The notes under the pieces were generated by a model. It did not search any database. It was not told the origin of the DNA and saw only the letters and a program-made list of their open reading frames with translations. DNA of 64,000 nt from Hyphomicrobiaceae bacterium (GTDB lineage Bacteria; Pseudomonadota; Alphaproteobacteria; Rhizobiales; Hyphomicrobiaceae): contig JACKJI010000003.1 in assembly GCA_020638035.1 (NCBI GenBank), forward strand, positions 186,001 to 250,000, read 5' to 3'. The translations under genes and the position numbers were made by a program. The first letter of the stretch is position 1, and each line of letters begins with the position of its first letter. Shown piece after piece: positions 28,695 through 38,522 of this stretch.

Positions 28695-28901
28695 AGGCGC
28701 AACTTCGGCCTCGTGCAGCTGAAGGCGGTCGACACGGCCGTCACGTGATGGCCGGCGGCTGTGCGCGCGCTGACTGCGGCGGCCTGGGCCGCTCATTTGA
28801 CTGGCCACATTGAGCTTTTTGGCCTTGAGCCCGCGGAGCGATGCTCTGTGCTGCGGGCAGGAATAGGCGGCGAGGTGGTGCCCCGCCGCTGAGAAGTTTC
28901 C

Positions 28902-29468
28902 TCAGCGCGAGGCGGCAGTCGACGGGGCATCGCATTTGGGAAGCGTCGGCGGTGCCTTCGTCCAAGTGAACGACTTGCTGAGGAAACGCACGCCCTTGTA
29001 GCCGGTGAGTATCAAATCCTTGCCGGTCAGCTCCAACGCAGCATCGTAGGATTTGCCGACCTTGGGATCATACACCCAGCCTTCGTCCCACGTGCCGTCC
29101 GGCTGCCGGGTAAGCTCGCCCAGTATCTGCAGCCCGCAGATCGGTCGTACGCGCAGTTTGGGATCGGGATTGTATCCGTCAGTCAGCGGCTCGCCGCGCG
29201 CATTGAGCGGGTCCTTCAGCCAGATGATCTTGCCGCACAGCTTGGGGCCGCACTCGAAGATTTCGACAACACCCTTGCCGGTATCGTCGAACCACAGGCC
29301 GACTTCGCGCGGTGCTGCCGTCGCCGCAGAGCCAGCAACGCCGATCGCACAGGCGGCCAGAACGAGGCGCCGCGTCTTCCGGAAGGGCCAGCTGGGTCTG
29401 CGCGCACGCGGTGAAGAGATGGTCGAATTGAACTCGAGCATACACATGGTTCGCTTCGCTTTTTCCAT
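28902..29468 (-). CDS. DUF2147-family exported protein
   Basis: A 188-residue protein with a basic N-terminal region and a hydrophobic signal segment (LVLAACAIGVAGSAATAA). The mature part begins GLWFDDTGKGVVEIFECG, then KIIWLKDPLNARGEPLTD, and ends with GKDLILTGYKGVRFLSKSF, the order typical of DUF2147, a small beta-rich periplasmic domain of unknown function. Several cysteines (ECGPKLCG, ICGL, KCD) could form disulfides. I chose ATG 29468; GTG 29492 and ATG 29447 are alternatives. Not in an operon. Confidence 0.85.
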   Translation of the reverse strand: MEKAKRTMCMLEFNSTISSPRARRPSWPFRKTRRLVLAACAIGVAGSAATAAPREVGLWFDDTGKGVVEIFECGPKLCGKIIWLKDPLNARGEPLTDGYNPDPKLRVRPICGLQILGELTRQPDGTWDEGWVYDPKVGKSYDAALELTGKDLILTGYKGVRFLSKSFTWTKAPPTLPKCDAPSTAASR

Positions 29469-29816
29469 TTCGAGGATGGGCTCTTGCAGCACACCAAAGC
29501 GGCAAAAAGGTGAAATGCATTTGGTGTATCGGGCCGCAATTTCCGTGGCCGGTTGTAAGTTAGCTCACGTCAGGGCGCGCGCTGGCAAGGCCTACATCGT
29601 TAACTCGTTAAGATTAGACCCAAGGTCTGCGGCGCGTCGTCGCCCTGTATTTTCGATCAATCAATTGATGTTTACAGCCTTGACGCCGCTGTTACGCCCT
29701 ACTTCATCTATTCATGATCGCGCGCGATATCGCTTTACGCACGGCAATACTCTGTCGTTTCAAGTTGCGAGGTCTCGACAGCTTGTCGGCCCCGTACTCA
29801 TTCAAGGTCGAACCGG
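29469..29816. other. Intergenic region between DUF2147 and the ABC exporter operon
   Basis: About 350 bases between divergent genes. It is noticeably AT-richer around 29570-29760 than the flanks, consistent with promoters for both sides. No clear operator or hairpin was seen. Confidence 0.4.
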
Positions 29817-30947
29817 ATGATCCTGACACTCGCGTTCCGTAACCTGTTCCACGACCGCATCAGGCTCGTCGTGACGCTGGTCGGCATTCTTTTCTCGATC
29901 GTGCTGGTGGCCGTGCAGCTTGGTCTCTATCTGGGCTCCAGCCGCATGATCACCGCCAACATCGATCACACACAGGCCGATCTTTGGATCACCACGTTCG
30001 GCGCCAAGAGCTTCGAGGATGGCGGCATGCTTTTGAAGCCGGGTGAGCGGCATCAGGCGCTGGCGACACCTGGGGTCGACAAGGTGGTGCCGCTGGTGGT
30101 GTCGTTCGCTGAGTGGCGCAAGCCCAGCGGCGGTTCGACCCGTGTCGTCGTCGTCGGCACCGATCCGGAGGACGAGGGCCTCGTGCCCTGGGCGCTGAAG
30201 CACGGCACTTGGGCCGAGGTGAAGTCGCCCGACGGGGTCGCCATCGACAAGTCCTATTTCCGCGATCTCGATGTCACTGGCATCGGTGATACCGCCCAGG
30301 TTGCTGCCGGCCGTATCCGCGTCAAGGCGCTGACCGAAGGCGTGCGCTCCTTCACGCAGTCGCCCTACGTCTATACGACGCTGGCACGCGCCCGCCACCT
30401 GTTGGCGCAAAAGAGCGACGCGACCAGCTTCTATCTCGTCAAGCTGAAGCCGGGCGCCGACATCGAGCATGTGCGTGCAGATCTGAAGAGCCGTCTGGAA
30501 TCGGCCGAGGTGCTGACCCAGAAGGAGTTCCGCGACCGCAGTCTCAGAACGTGGTTGTTCAAGACCGGCGCCGGCGTGGCGCTGATCGGCGGCGCGTTGC
30601 TGGGTCTTCTCGTCGGTACCGTCATCGTTGCCCAGACGCTCTACTCTTCGACCAAGGATCACCTCAACGAGTTCGCGACACTGCGCGCACTCGGGTCGTC
30701 ATCGGGCTATATCCACAAGGTGATCCTCGGCCAGGCGGGCCTGAGTGCCGTCATCGGCTATGCGCTCGGCATGATCATCGCGCTGGGCGTGGTTTTCGCC
30801 AGTCGCGATACGCCGTTGCCGCTCGTCATGACGCCCTGGCTCGCCGTCGTCCTGTTCGCCGTCACCGTATTCATGTGCGCCATCTCCGCGATGTCCGCCA
30901 TCATGAAGGTGACCAAGATCGATCCAGCCATGGTGTTCAACAGATGA
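29817..30947 (+). CDS. DevC-like ABC transporter permease (FtsX/MacB-type fold)
   Basis: A 376-residue membrane protein with one N-terminal helix (RLVVTLVGILFSIVLVAVQL), a large periplasmic domain (about 40-255) and three C-terminal helices, the four-helix type VII ABC topology. It matches the DevC subgroup by the opening LAFRNLFHDRIRLVVTLVGI and by LNEFATLRALGSSSGYIHKV near the second helix. It begins an operon permease-ATPase-adaptor; its stop overlaps the ATPase start (ATGA). In cyanobacteria DevBCA with TolC exports glycolipids; the substrate here is unknown. Confidence 0.9.
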   Translation: MILTLAFRNLFHDRIRLVVTLVGILFSIVLVAVQLGLYLGSSRMITANIDHTQADLWITTFGAKSFEDGGMLLKPGERHQALATPGVDKVVPLVVSFAEWRKPSGGSTRVVVVGTDPEDEGLVPWALKHGTWAEVKSPDGVAIDKSYFRDLDVTGIGDTAQVAAGRIRVKALTEGVRSFTQSPYVYTTLARARHLLAQKSDATSFYLVKLKPGADIEHVRADLKSRLESAEVLTQKEFRDRSLRTWLFKTGAGVALIGGALLGLLVGTVIVAQTLYSSTKDHLNEFATLRALGSSSGYIHKVILGQAGLSAVIGYALGMIIALGVVFASRDTPLPLVMTPWLAVVLFAVTVFMCAISAMSAIMKVTKIDPAMVFNR

Positions 30948-31696
30948 CAGGCGAAGCTGTTCTGGAAGCCATCGATGTCGTCAAGGAGCTGGGCTCCGGC
31001 GCCGGCAAGATCACGGCCTTGAAGGGGGTTTCGCTCGCCTTGATGCCGGGCGAGCTGACGCTGCTGATGGGGCCCTCCGGCTCTGGCAAGACGACGCTGC
31101 TGTCGATCCTCGGCTGCATCATGACGCCGACATCGGGAATGATCCGCGTAACGGGACACGACACCGAGGGGTTGCCGGCCGAGAAGCTCGCCGCCATCCG
31201 GCGTGAACACATCGGCTTCATCTTCCAGTCCTACAACCTGTTCCCAACCCTGTCGGCGCTCGAGAACGTGCGCATCGCACTCGATGTGCGCGGCGACAAG
31301 GGCTTCAAGGCAGCGGCGCGCGCCGAGGAGTGCCTGCGCGAGGTGGGGCTCGGGCACCGGCTGAAGAACCACCCCGCCAATCTGTCGGGCGGTGAGCAGC
31401 AGCGTGTCGCGGTGGCGCGTGCCATTGCGACCTCCCCCTCCGTCATTCTGGCGGACGAACCGACGGCAGCTCTCGACACCGAGAACGGCCAGCAGGTCAT
31501 GGCGCTCCTGTCGCGCATTGCCAAGGAGCAGAACCGCTCCGTCCTGGTCGTCACTCATGATCCACGCACGTTGCCGTTCGCGGATCGCACCGTCTACATC
31601 GAGGACGGCCAGATCGTCCGCGAGACGCGTCGCCCCGAGGGGCTCGACGCTCCCGAAATCACCGATCTCTCTAAGAGGCGCAAAGCACATGGCTAA
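30944..31696 (+). CDS. DevA-like ABC transporter ATP-binding protein
   Basis: A 250-residue ATPase of the LolD/MacB branch. Walker A GPSGSGKTT is near residue 45, the Q loop is in FIFQSYNLFPTLSALENV, the signature is LSGGEQQRVAVARA and Walker B is VILADEPTAALD, followed by the switch His in VVTHD. The ATG at 30944 overlaps the permease stop, which decides the start even though the frame is open upstream. It overlaps the adaptor gene by eight bases at its 3' end. It powers the same exporter as its two neighbours. Confidence 0.95.
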   Translation: MTGEAVLEAIDVVKELGSGAGKITALKGVSLALMPGELTLLMGPSGSGKTTLLSILGCIMTPTSGMIRVTGHDTEGLPAEKLAAIRREHIGFIFQSYNLFPTLSALENVRIALDVRGDKGFKAAARAEECLREVGLGHRLKNHPANLSGGEQQRVAVARAIATSPSVILADEPTAALDTENGQQVMALLSRIAKEQNRSVLVVTHDPRTLPFADRTVYIEDGQIVRETRRPEGLDAPEITDLSKRRKAHG

Positions 31697-32795
31697 GATC
31701 GATTCCACCATCGCCACGATTGCCGTGGCGTTCGTTGCGGCCGCTGCCGTCAGCGCCATGTTGACGTGGCAGCCGAATGCCCGTGCTCCGGGCGATGCAA
31801 TCGAGACGGGCAGCACCGGCAAGCCCGCGACATCCCAGTCGGCAACGGCGTCGCGCCCGCGTCCCGAGTGGGCGGCGTCTGCCACCGGCCGCATCGAGCC
31901 CAAGGGCGGCCAGGTGCAGATCAATGCCGCAGCACCGGGCGAGATCGCCGCGGTTCTGGTGGATGGCAACGATCGCGTGCAGGAGGGAGATCTGCTGGTG
32001 CGTCTCGACGACACCGACCAGCTCTCGCGCATTGCCGCCGCCGAGGCCGAGACGGAGGTGCGCCGTCGCGAGCGTGACGACGAGTCGAAGGCGACGGGAC
32101 TGGCACTCGATCGCCGCAAGGTGGCGGACGCCACCGAAGAGGCCGATCGCGCGCTCTTCAAGGCGCGGCAGGATCTCGACGGCCGCCTGGCGGCGCTGCG
32201 GGTCGGTGGAGATACCACCATCCTCGTCAACCTGCGTCAGGCCGTCAAAGATGCCGAAAAGGCGGTCGAGGATAAACGCGCAGAGCTGGCAACAGTGAAT
32301 GGCAAGGAGGGCATGCCGCTGCCCGATCGCCTCGAGGCGGCACTCACCCAGGCGCGTTCGGATCTGCGGCTCGCCTATCAGGCGCTGGAGCGCACGCGCG
32401 TTCGCGCTCCCTCGGGCGGCACGGTGCTCCGCGTCGATGCAAAGGTCGGCGAGCTTGCCGGTCCGAGTTCGCCGCTGCCTCTCGTCACATTTGGTGATCT
32501 GACGCAGATGAAGGTGCGTGCGGAGGTCGAGGAGCGCGACATCGGCAAGGTGCGGCTCGGCCAGCGCGTCATCGTCCGTTCCGATGCCTTCGCCGACAAG
32601 GACTTCACCGGTCGCGTCACAGCCATCGCCACGGCGCTCGGCGCACCCAACATCGTCACGCGCGGTCCACGCCGCCCCAATGACGTTGACGTGCTGGAGG
32701 TCGTTGCAACACTTGATGACGCCAGCGAGCTGGTGACCGGCATGCGCGTCGACGTATTCTTCGCCCATCCCGAGACGGCCGAAGCCAAGGAGTGA
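31689..32795 (+). CDS. DevB-like HlyD-family periplasmic adaptor
   Basis: A 368-residue adaptor with an N-terminal membrane anchor (IATIAVAFVAAAAVSAMLTW). The lipoyl half motifs are AAPGEIAAVLVDGNDRVQEG and RVRAPSGGTVLRVDAKVGE, separated by a coiled-coil hairpin of about 110 residues. The beta-barrel follows (MKVRAEVEERDIGKVRLGQ). It would link the ABC permease to an outer-membrane channel. The ATG at 31689 overlaps the ATPase gene. No outer-membrane partner is encoded in the operon. Confidence 0.92.
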   Translation: MAKIDSTIATIAVAFVAAAAVSAMLTWQPNARAPGDAIETGSTGKPATSQSATASRPRPEWAASATGRIEPKGGQVQINAAAPGEIAAVLVDGNDRVQEGDLLVRLDDTDQLSRIAAAEAETEVRRRERDDESKATGLALDRRKVADATEEADRALFKARQDLDGRLAALRVGGDTTILVNLRQAVKDAEKAVEDKRAELATVNGKEGMPLPDRLEAALTQARSDLRLAYQALERTRVRAPSGGTVLRVDAKVGELAGPSSPLPLVTFGDLTQMKVRAEVEERDIGKVRLGQRVIVRSDAFADKDFTGRVTAIATALGAPNIVTRGPRRPNDVDVLEVVATLDDASELVTGMRVDVFFAHPETAEAKE

Positions 32796-32879
32796 GGGCA
32801 GCGAGGAGCGTCGGCAAGTCGCTCCAAGCTTTGCGTGTAGGGCACGCTCGATTGCGCAGGCAATTCCAGAATCAAGACA

Positions 32880-32910
32880 AAGGCCGCCACGCTGCCGTGG
32901 CGGCCTTGTT
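32880..32910. terminator. Intrinsic terminator between convergent genes
   Basis: A perfect 12-bp stem (AAGGCCGCCACG with CGTGGCGGCCTT) and a CTGC loop lie between the adaptor gene and the convergent DUF533 gene. The T tract is short on the plus side (GTT after the stem) and mixed on the minus side (GTCTTG), so it may serve both directions weakly. Confidence 0.7.
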
Positions 32911-32937
32911 CATGTCATGCGTTCGGCTTTGGCCGCG

Positions 32938-34035
32938 TCAGGCCGCGGCGCTTACTGCTGCCGCATCGATATGCGTTTTCAACGCGTCGGGCATGCCGAG
33001 CCGCTGCGCAAGTTCCTGCAGGAAGGCCTGCTCGCCGCGTGTGTCGGGGTCGATCGCGATGCGCGCGGCGGTGTAGACCTGCACCGCTTCCTGCTCGCTG
33101 CCGACCGCCTGGGCGAGGCTCACTGCGGAAATGGGGTTGTTGAGTTCGGCGGCGAGAAACTCTTCCGCACCGCGGTCGAGGCCCACCTGTCCGAGGCTGC
33201 CCAAAATCTTCTGCTGTTCGTTGGCATCGATGCGCCCGTCGGCTGCCGCCGCACCGATCATAGCCCGGATGTAGAGCGTGGCCTGTCCGTTGGTGACCGA
33301 TGCCGGCTCGAAGCCCGAGCCTGACGGCGCGGCCTCCGGCACGAAGTTGCGATCGATGGTCGGTGCCTGCCCGTTGGCATAGTTCTGGTAGGCGCGATAG
33401 GCGAGACCGCCGATCAGCGCCAGCGCGCCGACCTTGGCTGCGGTCGTCGCCAGCGACCGCCCCGTGCGCGTGCCGAGCACCAGCGCACCGAGCCCGCCGA
33501 GCGCCGCGCCGGCGCCGAGCTGATTGTTTGAGATGAGGTCCTTGAGCTGCGCCAGTAGATCGTCGGCAGACTTGCCGCCCGTCATCTTCTCAAGTGCTTC
33601 GCGGGCACCTGTCGCTTCGCCAATGCGCGAGGCGCCTTCCTTCGCTCCGGAGGTCGCCTGTCCGAAGATTTCGCCAAGAATGTCGGTAATGCCGCCACCG
33701 CTTGGGTGACCGCCTGCGCTGCCGGTGCCGGCGTTACCGCCCATCTGCTCTTGCAACTTGCCGAGAATGTCACCCAGACCGCCAAAGCCGCCGGGGCCAG
33801 CAGAGCTGCCCGCACCCGCTCCAGCGCTGCCGCCGCCGGACGGAAGCATGTTACGCAGCAGATCCTCCAGGCCGCCGCCCGCCTGATCTGACCGACCCGA
33901 GGCGGCTGGCCGGCTGCCGCTTTGCCCCTCCAGCAGACCTCCGAGCAGGTCGCCGAGACCACCGCCGGCAGGCGTTCCCTGGCGCTGCGCGCCACCGGTC
34001 ACAAGGGCTTCGAGAAGACTCTTGGCATCGAACAT
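32938..34035 (-). CDS. DUF533 (YebE/TerB-like) membrane-associated protein
   Basis: A 365-residue protein. The N-terminal 150 residues are Gly/Ser/Ala-rich low complexity (GGLGDLLGGLLEGQSG, GGFGGLGDILGKLQEQMGG). A hydrophobic segment follows (GAALGGLGALVLGTR and VGALALIGGLAYRAYQNY). The C-terminal half is the DUF533/tellurite-resistance TerB-like helical domain (LYIRAMIGAAAADGRIDANE). It is convergent with the ABC exporter and precedes nothing obvious in its own direction. Function unknown; membrane association inferred from the helices. Confidence 0.9.
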   Translation of the reverse strand: MFDAKSLLEALVTGGAQRQGTPAGGGLGDLLGGLLEGQSGSRPAASGRSDQAGGGLEDLLRNMLPSGGGSAGAGAGSSAGPGGFGGLGDILGKLQEQMGGNAGTGSAGGHPSGGGITDILGEIFGQATSGAKEGASRIGEATGAREALEKMTGGKSADDLLAQLKDLISNNQLGAGAALGGLGALVLGTRTGRSLATTAAKVGALALIGGLAYRAYQNYANGQAPTIDRNFVPEAAPSGSGFEPASVTNGQATLYIRAMIGAAAADGRIDANEQQKILGSLGQVGLDRGAEEFLAAELNNPISAVSLAQAVGSEQEAVQVYTAARIAIDPDTRGEQAFLQELAQRLGMPDALKTHIDAAAVSAAA

Positions 34036-34125
34036 GGCGTTTCACCTTTCCAGAAATGCCCCGCAATGATGGGCGCTTCCACATAAGCTTTTCTTGCGCC
34101 ACACCCATAGGACATTCGGAAAAAC

Positions 34126-37100
34126 TCATTCCGCCGGAGCAGTGGACTGGGCGGCGGCGACATTGGCCGAATTGGCCTGCGTCGCGTTCGCCGCTGGCGT
34201 CTCCGCAACAGCCTGATCACCAGCACCGCTCGGCCCGACGAAGCGGCTGAAAATGCGCCATGCTAATGCGGAAAGATCGTCGACCAGGATGAACACCGCT
34301 GGCACGAAGATCAGCGACAAGAGCGTCGAGGATATCAACCCGCCGATCACCGCGATCGCCATCGGCGCGCGGAACTCGCCGCCCGATTCCAGCGCCAGCG
34401 CCAGTGGCAGCATGCCGCCGACCATGGCGATCGTCGTCATGATGATAGGCCGCGCGCGCTTGCGTCCCGCGTCGACGATCGCCTCCAGCCGCGGCACGCC
34501 GCGACGGATCTCCTCGACGGCGAAATCGACCAGCATGATGGCGTTCTTGGTGACGATGCCCATCAGCATCAGGATGCCGATCACCACCGGCAGCGAGATC
34601 GGATTGCCGGTCAGCGCCAGGGCAACGATCGCGCCACCGATCGACAGCGGAAGCGAGAACAGGATCGTGATCGGCTGCAGGAAGCTCGAGAACAGCAGCA
34701 CGAGAACGGCATAGACCATCATGATGCCGGCACTCATCGCCTGCCCGAAGCTCTCGAACACTTCCTTCATGACCTCCGCATCGCCAAACTGCTTCAGCGT
34801 CACGCCGCTGGGCAGCGCCTTGGCGGCAGGCTGTGCGAAGATCGCCTCGACGGCATCGCCGAGCGGTGTCGTGCCGACGAGATCGGCGCCGATCAGCACG
34901 CGCCGCTCGCGATCATAGCGGTCGATCGATGTCGGCCCCTGGCTGAACTGGAACGTCGCCACCGCCGATAGCGGCACAGCGTTGCCAGCGGCGGTCTGCA
35001 CTTTCAGCGCCCGTAGCAGATCGATGCGTTCGCGCGCGCCTTCCTCGAGCTGCACGCGGATCGGCACCTGCCGGTCGCCGACGTCGAACTTCGCCAGGTT
35101 GGCGCCGATGTCGCCGATGGTGGCGATGCGCACGGCCTCCGAAATCGCCTCGGTGGAAACACCCAGTTCGGCGGCGAGGTCGGCGCGCGGTGCAACACGG
35201 AGTTCGGGCCGGTCGAGTTCGGCCGTCGAAACGACGTTGAGCAACGTCGGAATGGTCTTCGCCTGACTGGTCAGCTCCGCTGCGGCCCGGTCGACCGCGG
35301 CGCCGTCACGCCCGGCGACTACAAGCTGCACCTGCCGCTGTCCGTTGTCCTGCAGGAACCAGTAGCGGATGTCGGGCACATCGCGCAGCGCGGCGCCGAT
35401 CTCCTCCTGGATGGCGGCCTGTTTGAGCTTGCGATTTTCACCCGGTGCCAGCGTGAGCACCAGTGTCGCCTTGCGCACCTCCTTGCCGGAGCCGAGGATC
35501 TGCCCGCCGATCACGAACACGCTTTCGACGTCCTCGCGGCTATCGACACGCGCTGCAATGGCCGCTGTGACCTTCTCCGTCTCTTCCATGCGCGCGCCGG
35601 GCGGCAGCTCCACGGCAAGCAGGATGCGCCCGGAATCTTCCACCGGCAGGAAGCCGTTAGGCAGCAGGAAGAAGCTGCCGACCGAGCCGGCGAAGATGAA
35701 AAGGCCGAGAAACACAGTGATGATGCGGTGGCGCACCGACCAGGCGACGAGCCGCGTGTAGCTTCGCAGCAGCCAGCCTTCCTTGTCCTCGTGCCCTGTT
35801 GACCGCATGAAATAGGCAGCCAGCAGCGGCGTAATGAGCCGCGCGACCAGCAATGAGAAGAACACCGCGAAGGCGACGACGAGACCGAAGCTGCGGAAAT
35901 ACTGGCCGGCGATCCCGCTCATGAAGCTCACCGGCACGAACACGGCAATGATCGTCGTGGTGATCGCGATCACGGCGAGGCCGATCTCGTCGGCGGCCTC
36001 CAGCGCCGCCTGATAGGGCGCCTTGCCCATGCGGATGTGCCGCACGATGTTTTCGATCTCGACGATCGCGTCGTCGACCAGAATGCCAATCACGATCGTG
36101 ATCGCCAGCAGCGTGACGAGGTTGAGCGAAAAGCCGAGCACGTCCATCGCCCAGTAGGCGGGGATGATCGACAGCGGGAGCGCAATCGCAGCGATGACGG
36201 TGGCGCGCAAATCGCGCAGGAACACGAGCACGACGAAGATGGCGAGGGCCGCACCCTCCAGCAGCATTTTCATCGTCGAGTGATAAGCGCGCATCGTGTA
36301 GTTGACGGTGTTGTCGATCTCGCGGATGTCGACCTCAGGATGGTCCGCCTTGATGCGTTCGATTTCCGTCGAGACGTCGCGCTCCACGACCGTGTCGCTC
36401 GCACCCTTCGCGCGGCTGATCTGGAAGGCCACCGCCGGTCGCCCATCGACGAGCGCGAATGTGCGGGGCTCCTCGAAGCTGTCGGTGACGCTGCCGAGCT
36501 GGTCGAGGCGCACGTGCCGGTTGCCCGGCAGCGCGATCTTCAGCTCTGACAGCTCCTTGACACTCGTCTTGCCCGCGAGCGTGCGGATTGCCTGCTCGCG
36601 CCCGCCGACCTCGCCGCGCCCGCCCGCAAGGTCGACATTTGTGGCCCTGAGCTGCCGGTTCACGTCACCCGCTGTGATGCCATAGGCGAGCAGCCGGTCC
36701 GGATTGAGCGAAATGCGGATCTCGCGCGTCACGCCGCCGACGCGATCGACCGCGGAGACGCCCTTGACGCCTTGCAGCCGCCGCTTGACGACATCGTCGA
36801 TGAACCAGCTCAACTCTTCCGGTGTCATGCCGGGCGAGAAGGCACCGTAGCTGACGATCGGCAACCCCTCCACCTCGATCCGCTGCACGATTGGCTCATC
36901 GATCGTCCGTGGCAGATCGCTGCGAACGCGCGAGATGGCGTCTTTCACGTCGTTGAGCGCGCGGTCGACGTCGACTTCCAGGCGAAATTCGACAACGGTC
37001 TGCGACACCCCTTCGGTGATGGTCGAGGTGATGTGCTTGACGCCGGTGATGCCGGCGATCGCGTCCTCGACACGCTTCGACACCTGCGTCTCGAGTTCCG

Positions 37101-37275
37101 CGGGCGCGGCACCGGCCTGCGTGATCTGGGCCTGGATGACGGGAATGTCGATGTTGGGAAAGCGCGTGACCGGCAACGACTGAAAGCTGAGGACGCCGAT
37201 CGTCAGCAGCACCATGAACAGCACCAGTGACGGCACCGGCCGGCGGATCGACCACGCGGAGAAGTTGAGGTCCAT
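34126..37275 (-). CDS. RND-family multidrug efflux pump, inner-membrane transporter (HAE1 type)
   Basis: A 1049-residue resistance-nodulation-division pump with the duplicated layout of six helices and two large periplasmic loops per half. The proton-relay Asp pair is in ILVDDAIVEIENIV (helix 4), and the helix-10 lysine in MGIVTKNAIMLVDFAVEE. The N-terminus FSAWSIRRPVPSLVLFMVL is typical of the family. The ATG at 37275 overlaps the stop of the adaptor gene (TGATG), so translation is coupled. It forms an operon tetR-adaptor-pump, and is predicted to export drugs, detergents or other hydrophobic compounds. No outer-membrane gene is included. Confidence 0.95.
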   Translation of the reverse strand: MDLNFSAWSIRRPVPSLVLFMVLLTIGVLSFQSLPVTRFPNIDIPVIQAQITQAGAAPAELETQVSKRVEDAIAGITGVKHITSTITEGVSQTVVEFRLEVDVDRALNDVKDAISRVRSDLPRTIDEPIVQRIEVEGLPIVSYGAFSPGMTPEELSWFIDDVVKRRLQGVKGVSAVDRVGGVTREIRISLNPDRLLAYGITAGDVNRQLRATNVDLAGGRGEVGGREQAIRTLAGKTSVKELSELKIALPGNRHVRLDQLGSVTDSFEEPRTFALVDGRPAVAFQISRAKGASDTVVERDVSTEIERIKADHPEVDIREIDNTVNYTMRAYHSTMKMLLEGAALAIFVVLVFLRDLRATVIAAIALPLSIIPAYWAMDVLGFSLNLVTLLAITIVIGILVDDAIVEIENIVRHIRMGKAPYQAALEAADEIGLAVIAITTTIIAVFVPVSFMSGIAGQYFRSFGLVVAFAVFFSLLVARLITPLLAAYFMRSTGHEDKEGWLLRSYTRLVAWSVRHRIITVFLGLFIFAGSVGSFFLLPNGFLPVEDSGRILLAVELPPGARMEETEKVTAAIAARVDSREDVESVFVIGGQILGSGKEVRKATLVLTLAPGENRKLKQAAIQEEIGAALRDVPDIRYWFLQDNGQRQVQLVVAGRDGAAVDRAAAELTSQAKTIPTLLNVVSTAELDRPELRVAPRADLAAELGVSTEAISEAVRIATIGDIGANLAKFDVGDRQVPIRVQLEEGARERIDLLRALKVQTAAGNAVPLSAVATFQFSQGPTSIDRYDRERRVLIGADLVGTTPLGDAVEAIFAQPAAKALPSGVTLKQFGDAEVMKEVFESFGQAMSAGIMMVYAVLVLLFSSFLQPITILFSLPLSIGGAIVALALTGNPISLPVVIGILMLMGIVTKNAIMLVDFAVEEIRRGVPRLEAIVDAGRKRARPIIMTTIAMVGGMLPLALALESGGEFRAPMAIAVIGGLISSTLLSLIFVPAVFILVDDLSALAWRIFSRFVGPSGAGDQAVAETPAANATQANSANVAAAQSTAPAE

Positions 37276-38522
37276 CACCGCGCCTCGCTGATCTTGGTGT
37301 CAGGCGTCATCGGCCTGACGTGATCGCCTTCGCGCAGAAACGTGCCGGACTTCGCCACGACCAGATCACCCTCGGCAAGGCCGGCCACGATCTCCACCAT
37401 GTCGCCGCTGCGCAGGCCGGTCTTGACCTCGCGGCGTTCCACGACATCGCCGCGTACCAACAGGACGCTGGGCTGTGACTGCGGCCCGTAGATGAGCGAC
37501 GCCGACGGCACGGTGATGCCGCTCGCTTCCCGCGTGGCGATCTGCGCGCGCGCGAAGGCGCCGATCCTAAGATCCGGCCTGTCGCCGATCAGCACTTTCA
37601 CGGTGCCGAGCCGCGTGGCCCGGTCGACCTCGGGCGAGATGAGCCGCACATGCCCGGTGACGTCACTCGCACCGGCCACATCGATTGTTGCGGGTTGTTC
37701 TGGAGCAATACGCGCGAGGTCGCTCTCAATCACGCTCGCTTCGAGTTCGATCTCGCCGCCCGCGATGATCCGGAACATGGGCTCGCCCACGCCGGTGGCG
37801 AGCGCACCGATCCGCGCAGTGCGGCGGCTGACGATGCCGTCGCGCGGTGCCTTCACCTGGGTGTTGGCAAGCCGCCACGAGATCTCGCGTCCACGCGCTT
37901 CCGCCTCCTGCTTGCTGGCCTCGGCAAGCTTCAAACCGTCTCGTGCGGAGACGAGCTGCGCCGCTGTGGTCCGCGCCGCTGCTGCCCGCTGGTCATAAAC
38001 GCTTTCCGACAGGTAGCCGGAGCTTCTGAGCGGCTTGGCGCGCTCGAACTGGGCCTCGGCCTCTGCCACCGCCGCTTCGGCCTGCTCGATCATGCTACGG
38101 GCCTGGGCGATGGTAGCCTCGGCCCGCGCGAGCGCCGCAGTGTTCTGGGCAAGCTGGGCCTCCAGCTGCTCACGCTCCAGTTCGGCGAGCACGTCGCCAC
38201 GTTTCACCCGATCGCCGATGTCCGCCTTGAGATCGATGACGCGCAGGCCCTCGACCTCTGGCGCGACCATGATCTCCTCGCGCGCCACCAGCGAGCCGGT
38301 CACGAGCACTGTTTCGCGCAGCGCTGCACGCGTCGCCTTTGCCACGGTGATCGCTGGCGCGATCGCGGAAGTTGCAGTCGCGGCGGTCTTCGGCGCGGGC
38401 ATTTCTGTCGGGGCATGAAGCCTCGCCAGCGGTGCCGTCAGCAAGCCCTGATGATAGGCTCCAGCACCTGCGGCGGCTGCCAGCACGAGCCCGGCAAGCG
38501 CAATCTTGGTGCGCGTCTTCAT
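37275..38522 (-). CDS. RND efflux pump periplasmic adaptor (AcrA/MFP family)
   Basis: A 415-residue membrane-fusion protein. An N-terminal hydrophobic anchor (KIALAGLVLAAAAGAGAYH) leads to the first lipoyl motif (PEVEGLRVIDLKADIGDRVK), a coiled-coil hairpin rich in Ala, Glu and Gln (about 115-210), then the second lipoyl motif (VKAPRDGIVSRRTARIG), a beta-barrel and a C-terminal membrane-proximal domain (VVERREVKTGLRSGDMVEI). It overlaps tetR by four bases upstream and the pump by a shared base triplet downstream. Partner of the RND pump. Confidence 0.95.
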   Translation of the reverse strand: MKTRTKIALAGLVLAAAAGAGAYHQGLLTAPLARLHAPTEMPAPKTAATATSAIAPAITVAKATRAALRETVLVTGSLVAREEIMVAPEVEGLRVIDLKADIGDRVKRGDVLAELEREQLEAQLAQNTAALARAEATIAQARSMIEQAEAAVAEAEAQFERAKPLRSSGYLSESVYDQRAAAARTTAAQLVSARDGLKLAEASKQEAEARGREISWRLANTQVKAPRDGIVSRRTARIGALATGVGEPMFRIIAGGEIELEASVIESDLARIAPEQPATIDVAGASDVTGHVRLISPEVDRATRLGTVKVLIGDRPDLRIGAFARAQIATREASGITVPSASLIYGPQSQPSVLLVRGDVVERREVKTGLRSGDMVEIVAGLAEGDLVVAKSGTFLREGDHVRPMTPDTKISEAR